A DNA stretch of 64,000 bases from Silene latifolia (taxonomy: Eukaryota > Streptophyta > Magnoliopsida > Caryophyllales > Caryophyllaceae). The notes beneath the pieces were generated by a model. That model was given only the letters and a program-made list of their open reading frames with translations. It had not been told where the DNA came from and ran no database searches. Positions 1 to 10,837 of the stretch are shown here, in pieces. Made by a program: the position numbers and the translations under genes. Numbering within the stretch: the stretch's first letter is position 1; the number at the start of each line of letters is the position of its first letter. Where the stretch lies: positions 223,910,292 to 223,974,291 of the forward strand of contig NC_133534.1 of NCBI RefSeq assembly GCF_048544455.1, given 5' to 3'.

Positions 1-412
1 AAATAGAAAGATAGCCAATGAAATCCTGGGCTCCGCCATTACCGAGACGGCTCTAATAACATTTTCTTAGAAATTACTTCTAGATTTTTGCATCAAAATT
101 TAGGGGTAAATATCGGTGTGCAATAACAAATACGAGTATTTGGGACGAGTCAATTCAAGCTACGAGTGAAAGTTGATTCCTTAGTTTGAGCGTCTGATTA
201 GATACGAGTCGGGTAATTGAAAACGGGTCTACTTGATGTAATCCAAGTTGGACATGAACATTAGAAGTCAGAACCTAACATCTAGGTAACACGGACATTT
301 CTCCTAACCAACTATCCCGTTCGACACCGATACTTGTCGGATACCTATAACGAGGAACGAGATGTCGAAAGACAATCTCCCGTGTCAGTTATCACCAATC
401 TCCTCTCCAATA
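1..412. other. Upstream flank of eIF3e, no gene seen
   Basis: I see no convincing open reading frame, RNA gene or repeat in these 412 bases. The part nearest the gene presumably holds distal promoter elements of eIF3e. Confidence 0.5.
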
Positions 413-470
413 AAACCCTAGACTATATATAAGAAGCATCAAGGAGAAGCATCAAGGAGAAGCAGCATCA
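413..470 (+). promoter_or_regulatory. Core promoter and leader of eIF3e: telo-box, TATA-like box, 13-nt repeats
   Basis: A telo-box AAACCCTA lies at 413-420. Such boxes are common in promoters of plant translation-machinery genes. A TATA-like run (CTATATATAA) follows at about 423-432. The leader holds a perfect 13-nt tandem repeat GAAGCATCAAGGA at 433-445 and 446-458, with a partial third copy to 470, three bases before the start codon. If the TATA-like run is used, the 5' UTR would be only about 20 nt, so the true start site may lie further upstream. Confidence 0.55.
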
Positions 471-473
471 ACG

Positions 474-3400
474 ATGGCGAAGTATGACCTAACGCCTCGA
501 ATGGCGCCGCATATGGACCGTCATCTTGTATTCCCACTCCTTGAATTCCTACAAGAGCGTCAACTCCACCCTGAAGACCAACTTCTAAAGGGAAAGATCC
601 ATCTTCTCAACTTCACTAACATGGTTGATTACGCCATGGATATTCACAAATCACTTTACCACACAGATCAAGTTCCTCAAGAGATGATTGATAGGAGAGT
701 TGATGTTGTTGCCAGATTGAAGTCTTTAGAAGAAGCTGCTGCCCCTTTAATGGCTTTTCTTCAGAACGAGGATAAGGTTCAGGAGTTACGTCCTGATAAA
801 CAGTATAATCTCCACATGCTCAATGACCGCTATCAGGTCTCTATTATTATTATTACTATTTCCCTTTTTTAATTTGAATGTTAATTAGTAGTAGATTCAT
901 GTTTTCATTGTTGTCGCAGCTGTTCAATTAGATCTTATCTTACTATTAATGTTTCTGTCGATGCTTCCGGCTATGGTTTTATGTCAATGTGAATTAGAAT
1001 ATACTCCCTTCGTCCCGGTCAATTGTTGTCCTTTGGTTTTGGCACAAAGACCGAGGAATGGAAGGGGCCAATTATAAGATGACAAGTGGACCAAATTGGC
1101 TGCGTTAATGTACAGGCCTACAAATTAGAATGCTAGTTGGGTTTTGATGGGTTTCATGTGGTACTTAATATGGAGTAGAATAGAACAATTGTTATTAGCT
1201 CATCAACCAGCAGCACTTGAATTTCTGAGGTTTTTGGTTTTTCTTTTCTATTTTACGGCGTGGGTAGTCAGTCATATTGTTTGCGGTGTTGATTTGCATG
1301 ATGCTTTTGCACTACACGGCATGTTCTTAGATCTAAGTCACTCGAGTTATTGTCTAAATAAACAGATTGGTCCGGACCAAATAGAAGCACTGTATCAGTT
1401 TGCAAAATTCCAATTTGAATGTGGGAATTACTCGGGAGCAGCTGATTTTCTATACCAGTATAGAGCTCTTTGTACCAACAGTGACAGGAATCTTAGTGCT
1501 TTATGGGGAAAGCTTGCTGCTGAGATTTTGATGCAAAACTGGGATGTTGCTCTTGAAGAACTCAATCGTTTGAAGGAGATCATTGATTCCAAGGTCCTCT
1601 TCTTGTCTCCCCTTTGCTTTTTATTTATTTATATTTATTTATTGTCTGTTTGCTGATGATCAATCATCTCCATTCATGCGGCAGGCATTTGCGTCGCCTT
1701 TGAATCAAGTGCAGAGTAGAATATGGCTCATGCACTGGAGCCTCTTTATCTTTTTCAACCATGACAATGGCAGGAATCTCATCATTGACCTATTTAACCA
1801 GGACAAGTTTGTCATCCACACTCTCCTTTATCTTAAGTTTTTTTTTTACTCTCCGTAGTATTGATTGAAACTCACTTTTATGTGACTTTTAATTAGTGTC
1901 TCATATTTTCAGACAAGTTGTCTGAATTTATTGGTACTACTATATCTGCATTCCCCTCTTTCTCTTTAGTCCTAATATTCTAAGCCCTTTGTTTCTACCT
2001 GAAAAGGTCGTAAATTACTTATCAACTTAGAGTAATTCATTTCCTTGCAGGTATCTTAATGCTATTCAAACAAGTGCTCCTCATCTTCTGCGTTATCTCG
2101 CTGCTGCATTTATAGTTAACAAGAGGAGAAGGCCTCAGTTTAAGGATTTCATCAAGGTCATCCAGCAGGAGCAGTATTCTTATAAAGATCCTATTACTGA
2201 GTTCTTAGCATGTGTTTTTGTCAACTATGACTTTGATGGGGCACAAACAAAGCTGAGGGAATGTGAAGAAGTAAGGATTTCTTTCTGACTTTATACACTG
2301 CCTTTTGCTTAGGGCCTTTTTCTTCATGCCACTTTTGACGAGTGTGTAGGTTCTATACTTTCTTCTCTTAAAAAACAGATTCTAGAGTGTATGACCCATG
2401 ATTGCTTGATGTAATGGGCTTGCAGCCTGAATTTTGTGCTAATTTTCTGTACAAGTACCATTCGTGGTGTATACACTGCAGTCATAGTTCACTTATTTGG
2501 TTAATTTTATCAATTTCTAAATATGTAACAATTTCAAGGGGTACTGAAGTTATCATATACTCCGTATAATAAACTCCAATTTTGCGGTTTTGAAATTTCT
2601 GTACGTTATTGTTACAGCTTTAAGGCAAGATGTCTTGTTTTACCCTTCAGGCCTCTTGTGTGGTTGAATGTTTGGTGTTTATTGTCCAGGGTATGAAGTG
2701 TAGCTTTGATGTACTCATAGCTTTTATTACTGTAATGTATCATTTTGTTAATTCTTCTTTTTGTCTCAGTGCTTACATTTCTAATTTCAATATTTTCTTT
2801 GTCCAGGTTATTTTGAATGATCCATTCCTGGGTAAACGAGTTGAGGAGGGCAGCTACACTACTGTTCCCATGAGGGATGAGTTTCTTGAAAATGCCCGTC
2901 TTTTCATCTGTGAAACTTACTGCAGGATACATCAGAGAATTAACATTGGGTATGTTCCTGCTTTATGATTGACAATGGGTTGTTAGTCGAATCTTGTAGC
3001 TAGCTTACAGTCCTTTGGCAGCTGGGCCGAAGTTGTCTTTAAATTGTGAAAAAAAAAAGGAAACGGTAGGAATGAAAGGCAAATGGATGAAAAGTGTTGG
3101 ACTTTTGGGTGAAACTTGTCAAATAGGAGTTATTTACAAATTTACGGTTTTGAGTAAAAGATAAAAGACAATTGTATGATGCAAATAGGAACGGAAAAGA
3201 GAGTTCTGTTATTTGATGTACTATAGTTTTTAAATAGCCTCAACGCTCTTTCACTTGTCTGAAGTAGGGGCTTATGATCTCTTTTCAGCGCCTATTAATT
3301 CTGTGTAATCAGTGCTAGCCATGTCACAAGTAGCAGATGTGGAGTATATCCATGGCAATAACACATGTTTAAAACCTTGAATGACATGCATGTGTCAGAC

Positions 3401-3850
3401 TGTCAGCTAAAAAAAGGACTTGAATCTGTAATTAACTAGTTAGGTCTTTTAAATGTTCTGAGTGATTTTTCGTCATTTGCAGGGTCCTTGCCGAGAAGTT
3501 GAACTTGAGTAATGAGGAAGCAGAGAGTTGGATTATGAATCTCATCCGCACATCAAAGTTAGATGCCAAGATCGACTCCAAGTCTGGCACTGTTGTTATG
3601 GAACCTAACTACCCCAATGTGTAAGTACAAAACATACAGTCTACAGTTGTTTTTTTGATAATTTTCTTAACCGTAAAGATTGTGAATCTTGTCCTCCAAT
3701 TTTTTGTTTCTAAAACTCAAAATCAATATTTTTTCGTGGTGTTCTTCCAGGTATGAGCAGCTCATAGATCACACTAAATCTTTGTCAGTGCGAACTTACA
3801 AACTAGTCGGCCAAATTCTCGAGCAAGGTCAGCCACAAGCAGCCCGTTAA
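474..3850 (+). CDS. EIF3E: Eukaryotic translation initiation factor 3 subunit E (eIF3e/INT6), 7 exons
   Basis: This encodes subunit E of the eIF3 complex, which helps recruit mRNA to the 40S ribosome. I place exons at 474-836, 1366-1593, 1685-1806, 2051-2270, 2807-2949, 3483-3620 and 3751-3850. All introns are GT-AG and phases join without a break. The sum is 1,314 nt, or 437 residues, close to the roughly 440 usual for plants. The start [20 protein letters not shown] is the typical eIF3e N-terminus. The eIF3 N-terminal domain occupies about the first 130 residues and the PCI domain the C-terminal third (about 240-400, within exons 4-6), ending in [20 protein letters not shown]. No frameshift or premature stop was found, so it looks functional. 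Intron 1 carries a Stowaway fragment and intron 4 a TACTCCGTA motif. Confidence 0.95.
1002..1090 (+). repeat. Fragment of a Stowaway-like MITE in intron 1 of eIF3e
   Basis: The left end TACTCCCTTCGTCCCGGTCA matches the Stowaway terminal motif TACTCCCTCCGTCCC and is followed by typical interior sequence. I find no matching right terminal repeat in the intron, so only one end survives. It appears neutral for splicing. Confidence 0.5.
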
Positions 3851-5096
3851 ATTTCAATAGATCGAAGCATTTCTACTGGTATTGTATCTTTTGGGCGTTT
3901 TGACTTCTGAGAACTACATTTCAATCTCCGTAGATCTCCTAAGATTTGGTTCTTTACAATTCTATTTCAGAAACACCTGTTGAATTTGATAAATGGAATA
4001 TTTTTCGAGAAATACTCTACACCGAGTTTATTTTGTTACTGTTATGGATTTGTTTGATATTTTGTTGTTGATACCTGTCTCATGTACTTGGCATCTGAAT
4101 TGCCAATTCAGTGTGGACAGCACTTCCTCAATCCAGTCTTGTTCGCATGTTGCACATTCTACTCGCTAGTAGTCAAATAGACATGGCAAATGAGACATTT
4201 TAGTTTGATTCGGATTTGAGTAATTATGGGTTTGTTAGTTAAGGAGTGATTTCTTTCTTCTTCTTTTTTTTTTTTTAAAAAAACCCGATGGGCTTCCTGC
4301 AGTTCTATTGAATCAAGAACCGCAACATCATAAATGTATGTGGAAGAGCACTAGACCGAAACAGTCTTCAATGACATGGTAATTGTTAGGTTCCTTTTTT
4401 TTTTTTTTCAATTTCCAGTCAGTTATTTGTGGGTGGGCTTTCTTTGGTTTATCATTTCGGGTTTGGTCTACTTGGAAAATGGAAATAGTACTTTTTTCCA
4501 AGCGATTGGGTTGAGTTAGTTCCGTCAAGTCTACCGATTAACCCCCATATTGGTGGAAAAGTATACTGTAAACCCTGAATAGATGAATCTCAATATATTT
4601 CATGGACACCTGCGAATATGTGAATCACGCAAGTTGTCCAACATGCTAAAGAGATTCAAGCTCAAAGTTGTAGCCTTAAGTGAGCATCTCTTGTTCCGTC
4701 AACGATTTACAAGCTGAGCTATTATACGGAATGGCATTATTATTCCTCCCAAAGGTTATCTTATCCTCCTTGCTTTTGTGATTTCATATGCATAATGCGT
4801 CATTCAAATTATTTGGAATTTTCATTGTATGGTACTAAATTAAGAGCATGTTTGGCCTCGATTCTCAAAAATGAGTTTTTGTTTTTGAAGCTTAATTTTT
4901 AGAAAACAACGTGTTTGGCCAAAAAGTGTTTTTGAGTCCAAAAACACTTTTACAAACTAGGCCAAACACACACTAACTTATGTTATTTGACAAGATTCGG
5001 CAATCTCCACTGATTATTAGATTAGTTTTCATCCTTAATCATAGGAATACTAGTATTCTATAATTACTCGTCTATCAACACTTTATGCTATATATA
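3851..5096. other. Intergenic region downstream of eIF3e
   Basis: It begins with the eIF3e 3' UTR. It contains T-runs near 4266 and 4396 and the foldback element at 4847-4972. I see no convincing gene. Confidence 0.5.
4847..4972. mobile_element. Foldback MITE-like element
   Basis: The outer arms GCATGTTTGGCCT (from 4847) and AGGCCAAACACAC (to 4972) are complementary. A nested hairpin, GTGTTTGGCC at 4911 with its complement near 4960, encloses a smaller palindrome AAAAGTGTTTTT/AAAAACACTTTT. The size (about 126 bp) and the GTTTGGCC arms resemble hAT-type MITEs of plants. I could not define a target-site duplication. Confidence 0.5.
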
Positions 5097-5249
5097 TCCC
5101 CTCCGTTCCGGTCATTAGTTTGCCTTAACCAATTTAGTGTGAGACATCAAAGTGTCCATCAATACCATTCCTAAATTGGAAAGATAAACAATTGATTGAG
5201 ATATACCCAAAATGGAATATGTAACAAATGATGACCGGGATGGAGGGAG
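5097..5249. mobile_element. Stowaway MITE, 153 bp, complete
   Basis: The left end TCCCCTCCGTTCCGGTCATT and the complement of the right end (CTCCCTCCATCCCGGTCATC) are terminal inverted repeats of the Stowaway (Tc1/Mariner-derived) type. A TA dinucleotide lies directly on each side (5095-5096 and 5250-5251), as expected for the target duplication. It has no coding capacity. Confidence 0.85.
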
Positions 5250-5269
5250 TATAAGTTTTTTATATAAAA

Positions 5270-6976
5270 TCTATACTATATAATTAAAAGGCTAGACAAA
5301 AGCAATTAATTTTATTCCACATATCACTAGCAATTAATTTAATTCCACATAAGATTAGCAATCAATTTACATTCTATACATTTTAATTAATTATTTAATT
5401 TATTTATTAATTACCAAGCCAAAAAAAAGAGCATAAAAAGGAGTAGCAAAGAAATGGAAAAACAAAAAAATGACAAAAAAAAGAGTAGTTTATTATTCAC
5501 AATTTCACATTGCACCCAGCTTCATCCAATTTCACTTTCAATTCCACCGACACCAAAATACCAACTTCACTCCCTTACTATTATCTATATATGATCTATC
5601 TATCTATACAATTTACTTAAAAGACTACATAAACCATTTAATTTTATTTCACATGGCATTTCAATCCACATGACAGTTTTTTTAATCGATTAATCCATAA
5701 AATATTACTCCGTATATTATTATTAATTATAATTAAAAGGGTAAAGTTAAACAAACGCTACCTAAAATATCTTTAAAATCTATTTAAAAGGGTATCTAAA
5801 TTAATGTGACATGGCAAATTAAAAGTGACGTGACAAATTAAATGGGACATAACAAATTAAAATTAACTCAACTATTTATAAGAATATTTAAATTATTCCC
5901 TTTAAAAACGAAACCATTCATCTACCAATTTTTGTGTTAACTCTTGATGACATTAACTTGGAGTGATAAGTGCATGTTCATAAATTACACTAAATGTATA
6001 TAATTGAAGAAGTTATTTGTTAATCACTCCCATCTTTTGGGTTTCTAATCACAAAAATCCATCTTTATATATATATATACATCATCTAACACTCTACACA
6101 ACCATCAACTAGATTGTATGGATTTTCAATCACTTCTTTTAAATGGTATTATGTATCCACAAGTCATAAATCTTTGTATTGATCCAATAATTTTTCTTTT
6201 TAGCCACCATATTCGATGAGAAGCTCGTAATCCCTCACCCATCTCTAAATTCTACGCTAACATTAGGTGAATGAGCTTTAACCTTAATTTTTGTCTTTTG
6301 TCTCTTTTAATTATAATTTTTATTATTAATACATTGTATTTGTAATGGTTATTGCATTTTTCAAAGGTTATGTAATTGAAATTTTAGGAGACAATGGTAT
6401 TTAAGTATGACAATCTAAAGAACATATCAATTACGTGGGTTTTGCGATGGGTGGCAAATACTCGAAGTACTTCATATTTTGAAGTATATGGCTAAAGGTG
6501 AAAATTTTTGGAGAGATGACATACAATTTTGTATAATATTGTTTTAATATATAAAGTATTATGCCGTAATGATGTAATTGTTGTTCGAGTTTCTCCTTTG
6601 GAATTCTTAGTTTCGCAATTTATTATTTTACCCATTATTTTATTAGCTACAATATTATGGGTGGTGTGAAATGTTAGTTTTGTCATAATAATTCTAATCG
6701 TGTGTGTTATGTTATTTCCTGAATTGTTGATACAATTTTAATATCTAATAATTAGCGAGGGTTCTCATTGACAATATTATAGTTTTGCGTATCAATTAAA
6801 CTGTTGTACAAAAAATTAACTGACTTTATACAACCCTAAGAAGTTTTAACTTAAAACATGAAAATCGTAAGTTAAATCGTAAGTTGAGTTGATCGTAGTA
6901 TGTTATGATATTAAATCACTAAAAATATTACGGTAGAAACAAAACATCCCGTGAATTTCACGGGCCACAAAACTAG
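5270..6976 (+). mobile_element. Non-autonomous Helitron, about 1.7 kb
   Basis: The 5' end reads TCTATACTATATAATTAAAA, a standard plant Helitron start, and follows an A at 5269. The 3' end has a perfect short hairpin CCCGTGA-ATT-TCACGGG (6948-6964), nine unpaired bases, then CTAG at 6973-6976 followed by T. This is the A/T insertion without duplication that Helitrons show. No Rep/helicase reading frame is present. I do not recognise a captured gene inside. Confidence 0.8.
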
Positions 6977-7773
6977 TTTTAATATTATAAAGGAAAAAAG
7001 GTATTTATAACAAATTAACAAGGGAATTATGATTCATTTGACATTATCACAGGATTGTGGGAGGGGGTCAATGATGGGGTTGGGGTAGTTAGTGAAGGGG
7101 ATCGTGAATTAAACCCGAAGATAAAGAACCACAATGAACCAAATCAAAGAACAGATGAGAGGAGAAGGTAGAAAAGAGAAGGTAGATAGTATCCCTGATC
7201 ATCAATATATCCAAAAACTTAATGGAAGCTAGGATTTGGTCAGCAAGAGTCTGAGTAGAAAAAACAAATCTCAAAAGGATATTAATATATTATGTATGCA
7301 GATTTAAAAGCGTTGATACAATGGGAAAGTGTGTCGAAATTCATGAGTACCAGGTGAATTATTCATATTTTTTCCGCAACATAAATTCACTCAATGTTTT
7401 CTATCGTTAAAAGTGTGTCGAAATTCATAAGAGTACCAAAACTGGTTTTCAATAAGTAGGTTGAATACCACTCTATTTTTCCGTAACATAACTCAGCTTA
7501 CAAATGAACTAATAATAACTACACTAATCATCAATGTTGTACAGAATATAAATATAGCATATAGTAATTGATGTTAATAGGATATTGAAGGGTGTGGAAT
7601 TCTTATCCATGAATCCCATCCCGCCTCAACAGATGAGATGCTCCATATGTAGGCATGTAATTATGTACTTGAGTTAGCTCCTCCACTTATCTGACGTTTT
7701 GATAATGAATAATGAATATATTCCACAACTTAGCTTAAATTTTACACATTAGAATCTTACCAGACTCTCTTAC
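6977..7773. other. Upstream region of the penta-EF-hand gene
   Basis: This is AT-rich sequence without a gene. An imperfect direct repeat AAGTGTGTCGAAATTCAT occurs near 7327 and 7410, each followed by a GAGTACC or related motif. It could be regulatory or a decayed repeat. Confidence 0.4.
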
Positions 7774-7783
7774 TATATAAATA
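7774..7783 (+). promoter_or_regulatory. TATA box of the penta-EF-hand gene
   Basis: TATATAAATA is a good TATA box 107 bases before the start codon. Transcription would begin near 7805-7815 and give a leader of about 80 nt that contains a C-run (7864-7877). Confidence 0.65.
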
Positions 7784-7889
7784 CCCTACTTCTCCCCAAG
7801 TTTCCTTCATCAAACAAAAAACCAAACAGAACACTCCTAGCTTTATTAGTTTCCTCAGCATCCACCCCCACCCCCCCGGCTTTGCTAAC

Positions 7890-9148
7890 ATGCAAGCTTA
7901 CTCTCAACGTTACTACAATGACCAATCATCCCAACAAGAGCAACAATATTACCGATCTTCCACAGTAGCATCCCCGCCTCAATATGGGATGCAACAATCT
8001 CAATATGGCGCCCAACAGTCTCAATATGGCGGCGTGCAACAACCACAGTATGGCGGTGTGCAACAATCCCAGTATGGCGGTGTGCAACAATCACAATATG
8101 GGATGCAAAAGAGCTCCTCCTACCAGTCGTCTCAGTCGCAGCAGGGGGCAAGCATGAGTGTCTTTGGACAGGATCCCTTTTGTGAGATCATGCCCTCTCA
8201 CTTCCCACCCGGGACTGACCCTAAGATTGTCGCCTGCTTCAACAGGATTGATAGGGATGGTAATGGAGTTGTTGACGATATGGAGCTTCAGTCTGTCTTG
8301 TCCTCCTGCAACTATAGTTTTAACATGAGGACTGTTCACCTCCTCATGTTTGAGTTCACTCATAGCAACCGCAGGGCCCTTGGTACGGAGTATTTCTTTT
8401 CCCTACACAAATCTACTGTCTACATGTGAGTTTGGATGAAACGGTTGTAAATGACCTACCTTATTCTCAATCTGTAAACAGGCCCCAAGGAGTTTGTACC
8501 ATTGATGAAGTGTCTTCAGAGCTGGAGGGTAAGCAGATTACTATATCAACATATGGATTATCGCGTTCATCCTTTTAATTTAGTATGGATGATTGATAAA
8601 TATGTGTGTTATTGAAAAATGGTAAAAATGCAGACAATGTTCCAGAGGTTTGATAGGGACAGGAATGGGAGCATCGACTCATCAGAGCTAGGTCAAGCTC
8701 TCAGCAGCTTGGGCTTTGCTGTATCCCCGGTCATTGTTAATCTCCTCATTTCCAAGTTTAACAAGACTGGTAGTGTTGGCAGGTGTTCTCTTCAATATGA
8801 TAGCTTCATCGAGTATGTTCTTCTTCATCACCGCCTTTTCCTTTCATTTCAACATTTTATTCTATTCAACAGCACTCAACTGACATATGTTTGTTTACTT
8901 TCTTGTCTTTCTTGTATGCAGGTGCTGCCTCACTGTTAGGGTAATATTCTCGCTTATGCTATTTACTTTCCTACTTTCCTAGTCCTTACCATACTATCTT
9001 ATACGCGTAATTCGACTAATAATAAGTGGATAATATATAATTGCAGGGGCTAACTGAGACATTTAATGCGAAAGCAGATGGGTGTGGCAGGGCAACATTT
9101 GGGTATGAAGAGTTTCTGCTCAATATTCTCCCCTTCATCATTGCTTAG
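7890..9148 (+). CDS. Penta-EF-hand calcium-binding protein (CML48/49/50-like), 5 exons
   Basis: Exons are 7890-8382, 8482-8528, 8634-8812, 8922-8940 and 9047-9148, all with GT-AG borders. They join in frame to 279 residues. Residues 1-90 form a Q/Y/G/S-rich disordered arm with QYG repeats, as in sorcin/ALG-2-type proteins. EF-hand 1 has a canonical loop, DRDGNGVVDDME (121-132). EF-hand 3 has DRDRNGSIDSSE (187-198). Hands 2, 4 and 5 are degenerate, the fifth with DGCGRATFGYEEF, probably for dimerisation. Proteins of this group bind calcium and then associate with membranes or partners. The 19-nt exon 4 is small, but both its junctions are good. The C-terminus FLLNILPFIIA is typical. The exact paralogue cannot be fixed. 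Confidence 0.9.
7980..8105 (+). repeat. In-frame tandem repeats coding QYG units
   Basis: Six units of 21 or 24 nt encode QYGMQQS, QYGAQQS, QYGGVQQP, QYGGVQQS, QYGGVQQS and QYGMQKS. Three adjacent 24-nt units are nearly identical in DNA, which points to recent slippage or unequal crossing-over. The arm length is probably variable between individuals. Confidence 0.85.
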
Positions 9149-9745
9149 ATTATTCAACCTGCTGCTGCTCTTTGAATATTACCAACTCTATCACTTTACT
9201 TATTATCTTTGGTCTTCGCTTGTTCTAAATAATGCAATGTTTTCTTATGTATTACCATTATTATGTTAAGTTGCAGTTAATCTTGAAATCTGCTTTAATT
9301 TGTACTTGAAACACAAAGATTGTTGTTGGATTGATGCCCTATTTGTATGTCCTGTACGGAGTATGCTACTATTATTATGGAAGTATTTCAATTCGGAAAA
9401 TTGTTATTTTTCGGAATGTGTTAGATAGCAACAAATGTCCAACCGTGTTACAGCGACACCAAAGACTGCTGCAAAGTGGTTCGGTTTGAAACAATAGAAA
9501 ACAGTGCAACTATATACTCTGAAGAACATTTAAAAGAAAGCATCAAAGATGAATACAAAGAATTAGGGAGTCATTTTTATTGATTGCAAAACTTAAACAT
9601 GAGGCTGCCACTAATAGAAATGCAGAAATATAATGCATGATAATGAAACAAATGAAGAGCGGATGATTATAGCAACCTTGGAAGATGAAAACATCCCTAA
9701 TATATCAATCCTACTAATATACGGAGTACTAGTTAATACTATCCA
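9149..9745. other. Convergent intergenic region
   Basis: It holds the 3' UTRs of the penta-EF-hand gene (+) and the proline-rich gene (-). Two TACGGAGTA motifs lie at 9355-9363 and 9720-9728. No gene is seen. Confidence 0.5.
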
Positions 9746-10306
9746 TTAAGGGTGGCCATGGGTTTTTAAGTAAGCAGACAAGTTGTTGATCATCTGTTTG
9801 ATTCCATCTGGAACATCTGGATCATCAAAGAAACCATCAGAAGTCTCAACATCGCCATTGGCATGTACTCGATACCACCAATTGTCAGCCTTGCCATTCG
9901 AGTAACCTCCTCCGCCTCCACTGTTCACCACTGGCGAATCACCCCCACTTGGAGTTGTTGGACTCGGCTTGGCTGGTGTGGTAGGATTAGATGGGACTGG
10001 GACTGGGCTTGGTTTTTTGGGAGGAGTTTGTTTAGGAATTGAAGTCGTTGGTGGGGGCTGGACGAATGGGTCAGGGAATGGTGGGAAGTGGAATAATGGA
10101 AAGGGGATGAAAAATGGAATTGGAAATGTAAAACCCGGGTTTGAGTCTGAACCAGGGTTGGGATTAGGACCGATGTAGATAAACGGAAATGGGAGTCTAA
10201 ACTCGGAGGCATCATCATCTCCGTTAGCTCCAGCATTTGTGTGGCCTAGAAAGGTGGTGCATGATGCAAAAAAGAGCAAACCACAAACCAGGGTTTGTTT
10301 CTTCAT
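9746..10306 (-). CDS. Small secreted proline-rich protein, unknown function
   Basis: A single-exon gene of 186 residues with a true ATG. Residues 1-25 (MKKQTLVCGLLFFASCTTFL then GHTNA) form a good signal peptide. Then come an acidic DDDASE stretch, an F/P-rich segment (PFPFIYIGPNPNPG, PFFIPFPLFHFPPFPDPF), a proline-rich hinge with KPSPVPVPS and TTPAKPSPTTPS, a glycine run, and a C-terminal block of about 50 residues with DNWWYRVHANGDVETSDGFF. That last block looks like the conserved functional part. It is probably a cell-wall or apoplastic protein. I do not recognise the family. The low-complexity middle makes similarity searches unreliable; the last 55 residues are the best query. Confidence 0.75.
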   Translation of the reverse strand: MKKQTLVCGLLFFASCTTFLGHTNAGANGDDDASEFRLPFPFIYIGPNPNPGSDSNPGFTFPIPFFIPFPLFHFPPFPDPFVQPPPTTSIPKQTPPKKPSPVPVPSNPTTPAKPSPTTPSGGDSPVVNSGGGGGYSNGKADNWWYRVHANGDVETSDGFFDDPDVPDGIKQMINNLSAYLKTHGHP

Positions 10307-10837
10307 TTTTTTGAGTAAATAAATGTGTATAGGATGAAGTGATTGTGAAGGAAAATGTGTGTTTTATAGGACTAAATAAATTCAAGTGTTTCACTAGGAC
10401 TCAACTGTTTAATTTGTTACCCTGTAAATGGTTATCTTTTGAGGTTAGTTCTGATCTTATACGGGAATTATTTGCTGCAAATATTTAGTTAAGAGATGGA
10501 GTAGATAGAATTTAAAAGGTCAAAATATAGTTATTATTTCTGTTATTAGTAGTTGGTTTAAATTGGTGACAAGGTAATTTACTTGTATTCCAACTCTATT
10601 TCTACATTGATAAAGAGTAAAGTGATTGAAAACATGCTCCATATTGCGACGTGTCTAACTGAAATGAGATATTCTTAATATTATTATTATGAGACTATAC
10701 TCGTAACTCAATGTACATAATACCTCAACATTTACATTGTATAGACTACAGAGTGCTTCATTTTTCCTTTTTTTATGAACAATTAATATACAAGACTAGA
10801 CGACTAGTACGTACCGTATAAACAGGAACAAAAATTA
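10307..10837. other. Intergenic region between proline-rich gene and GT61 gene
   Basis: It holds the promoter of the minus-strand proline-rich gene and the 3' UTR of the GT61 gene. It is AT-rich with no further gene. Confidence 0.5.
10362..10369 (-). promoter_or_regulatory. TATA box of the proline-rich protein gene
   Basis: Read on the minus strand this is CTATAAAAC, about 60 bases before the start codon, giving a leader of about 30 nt. Confidence 0.6.

Noticed and set aside
1144-1365. Extended reading frame upstream of eIF3e exon 2
   Set aside because: It begins without ATG in intron 1 and contains a clear acceptor at 1361-1365; it is intron sequence read through.
5470-5673. 67-codon frame inside the Helitron
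   Set aside because: Low-complexity, AT-rich, and no Helitron protein motif.
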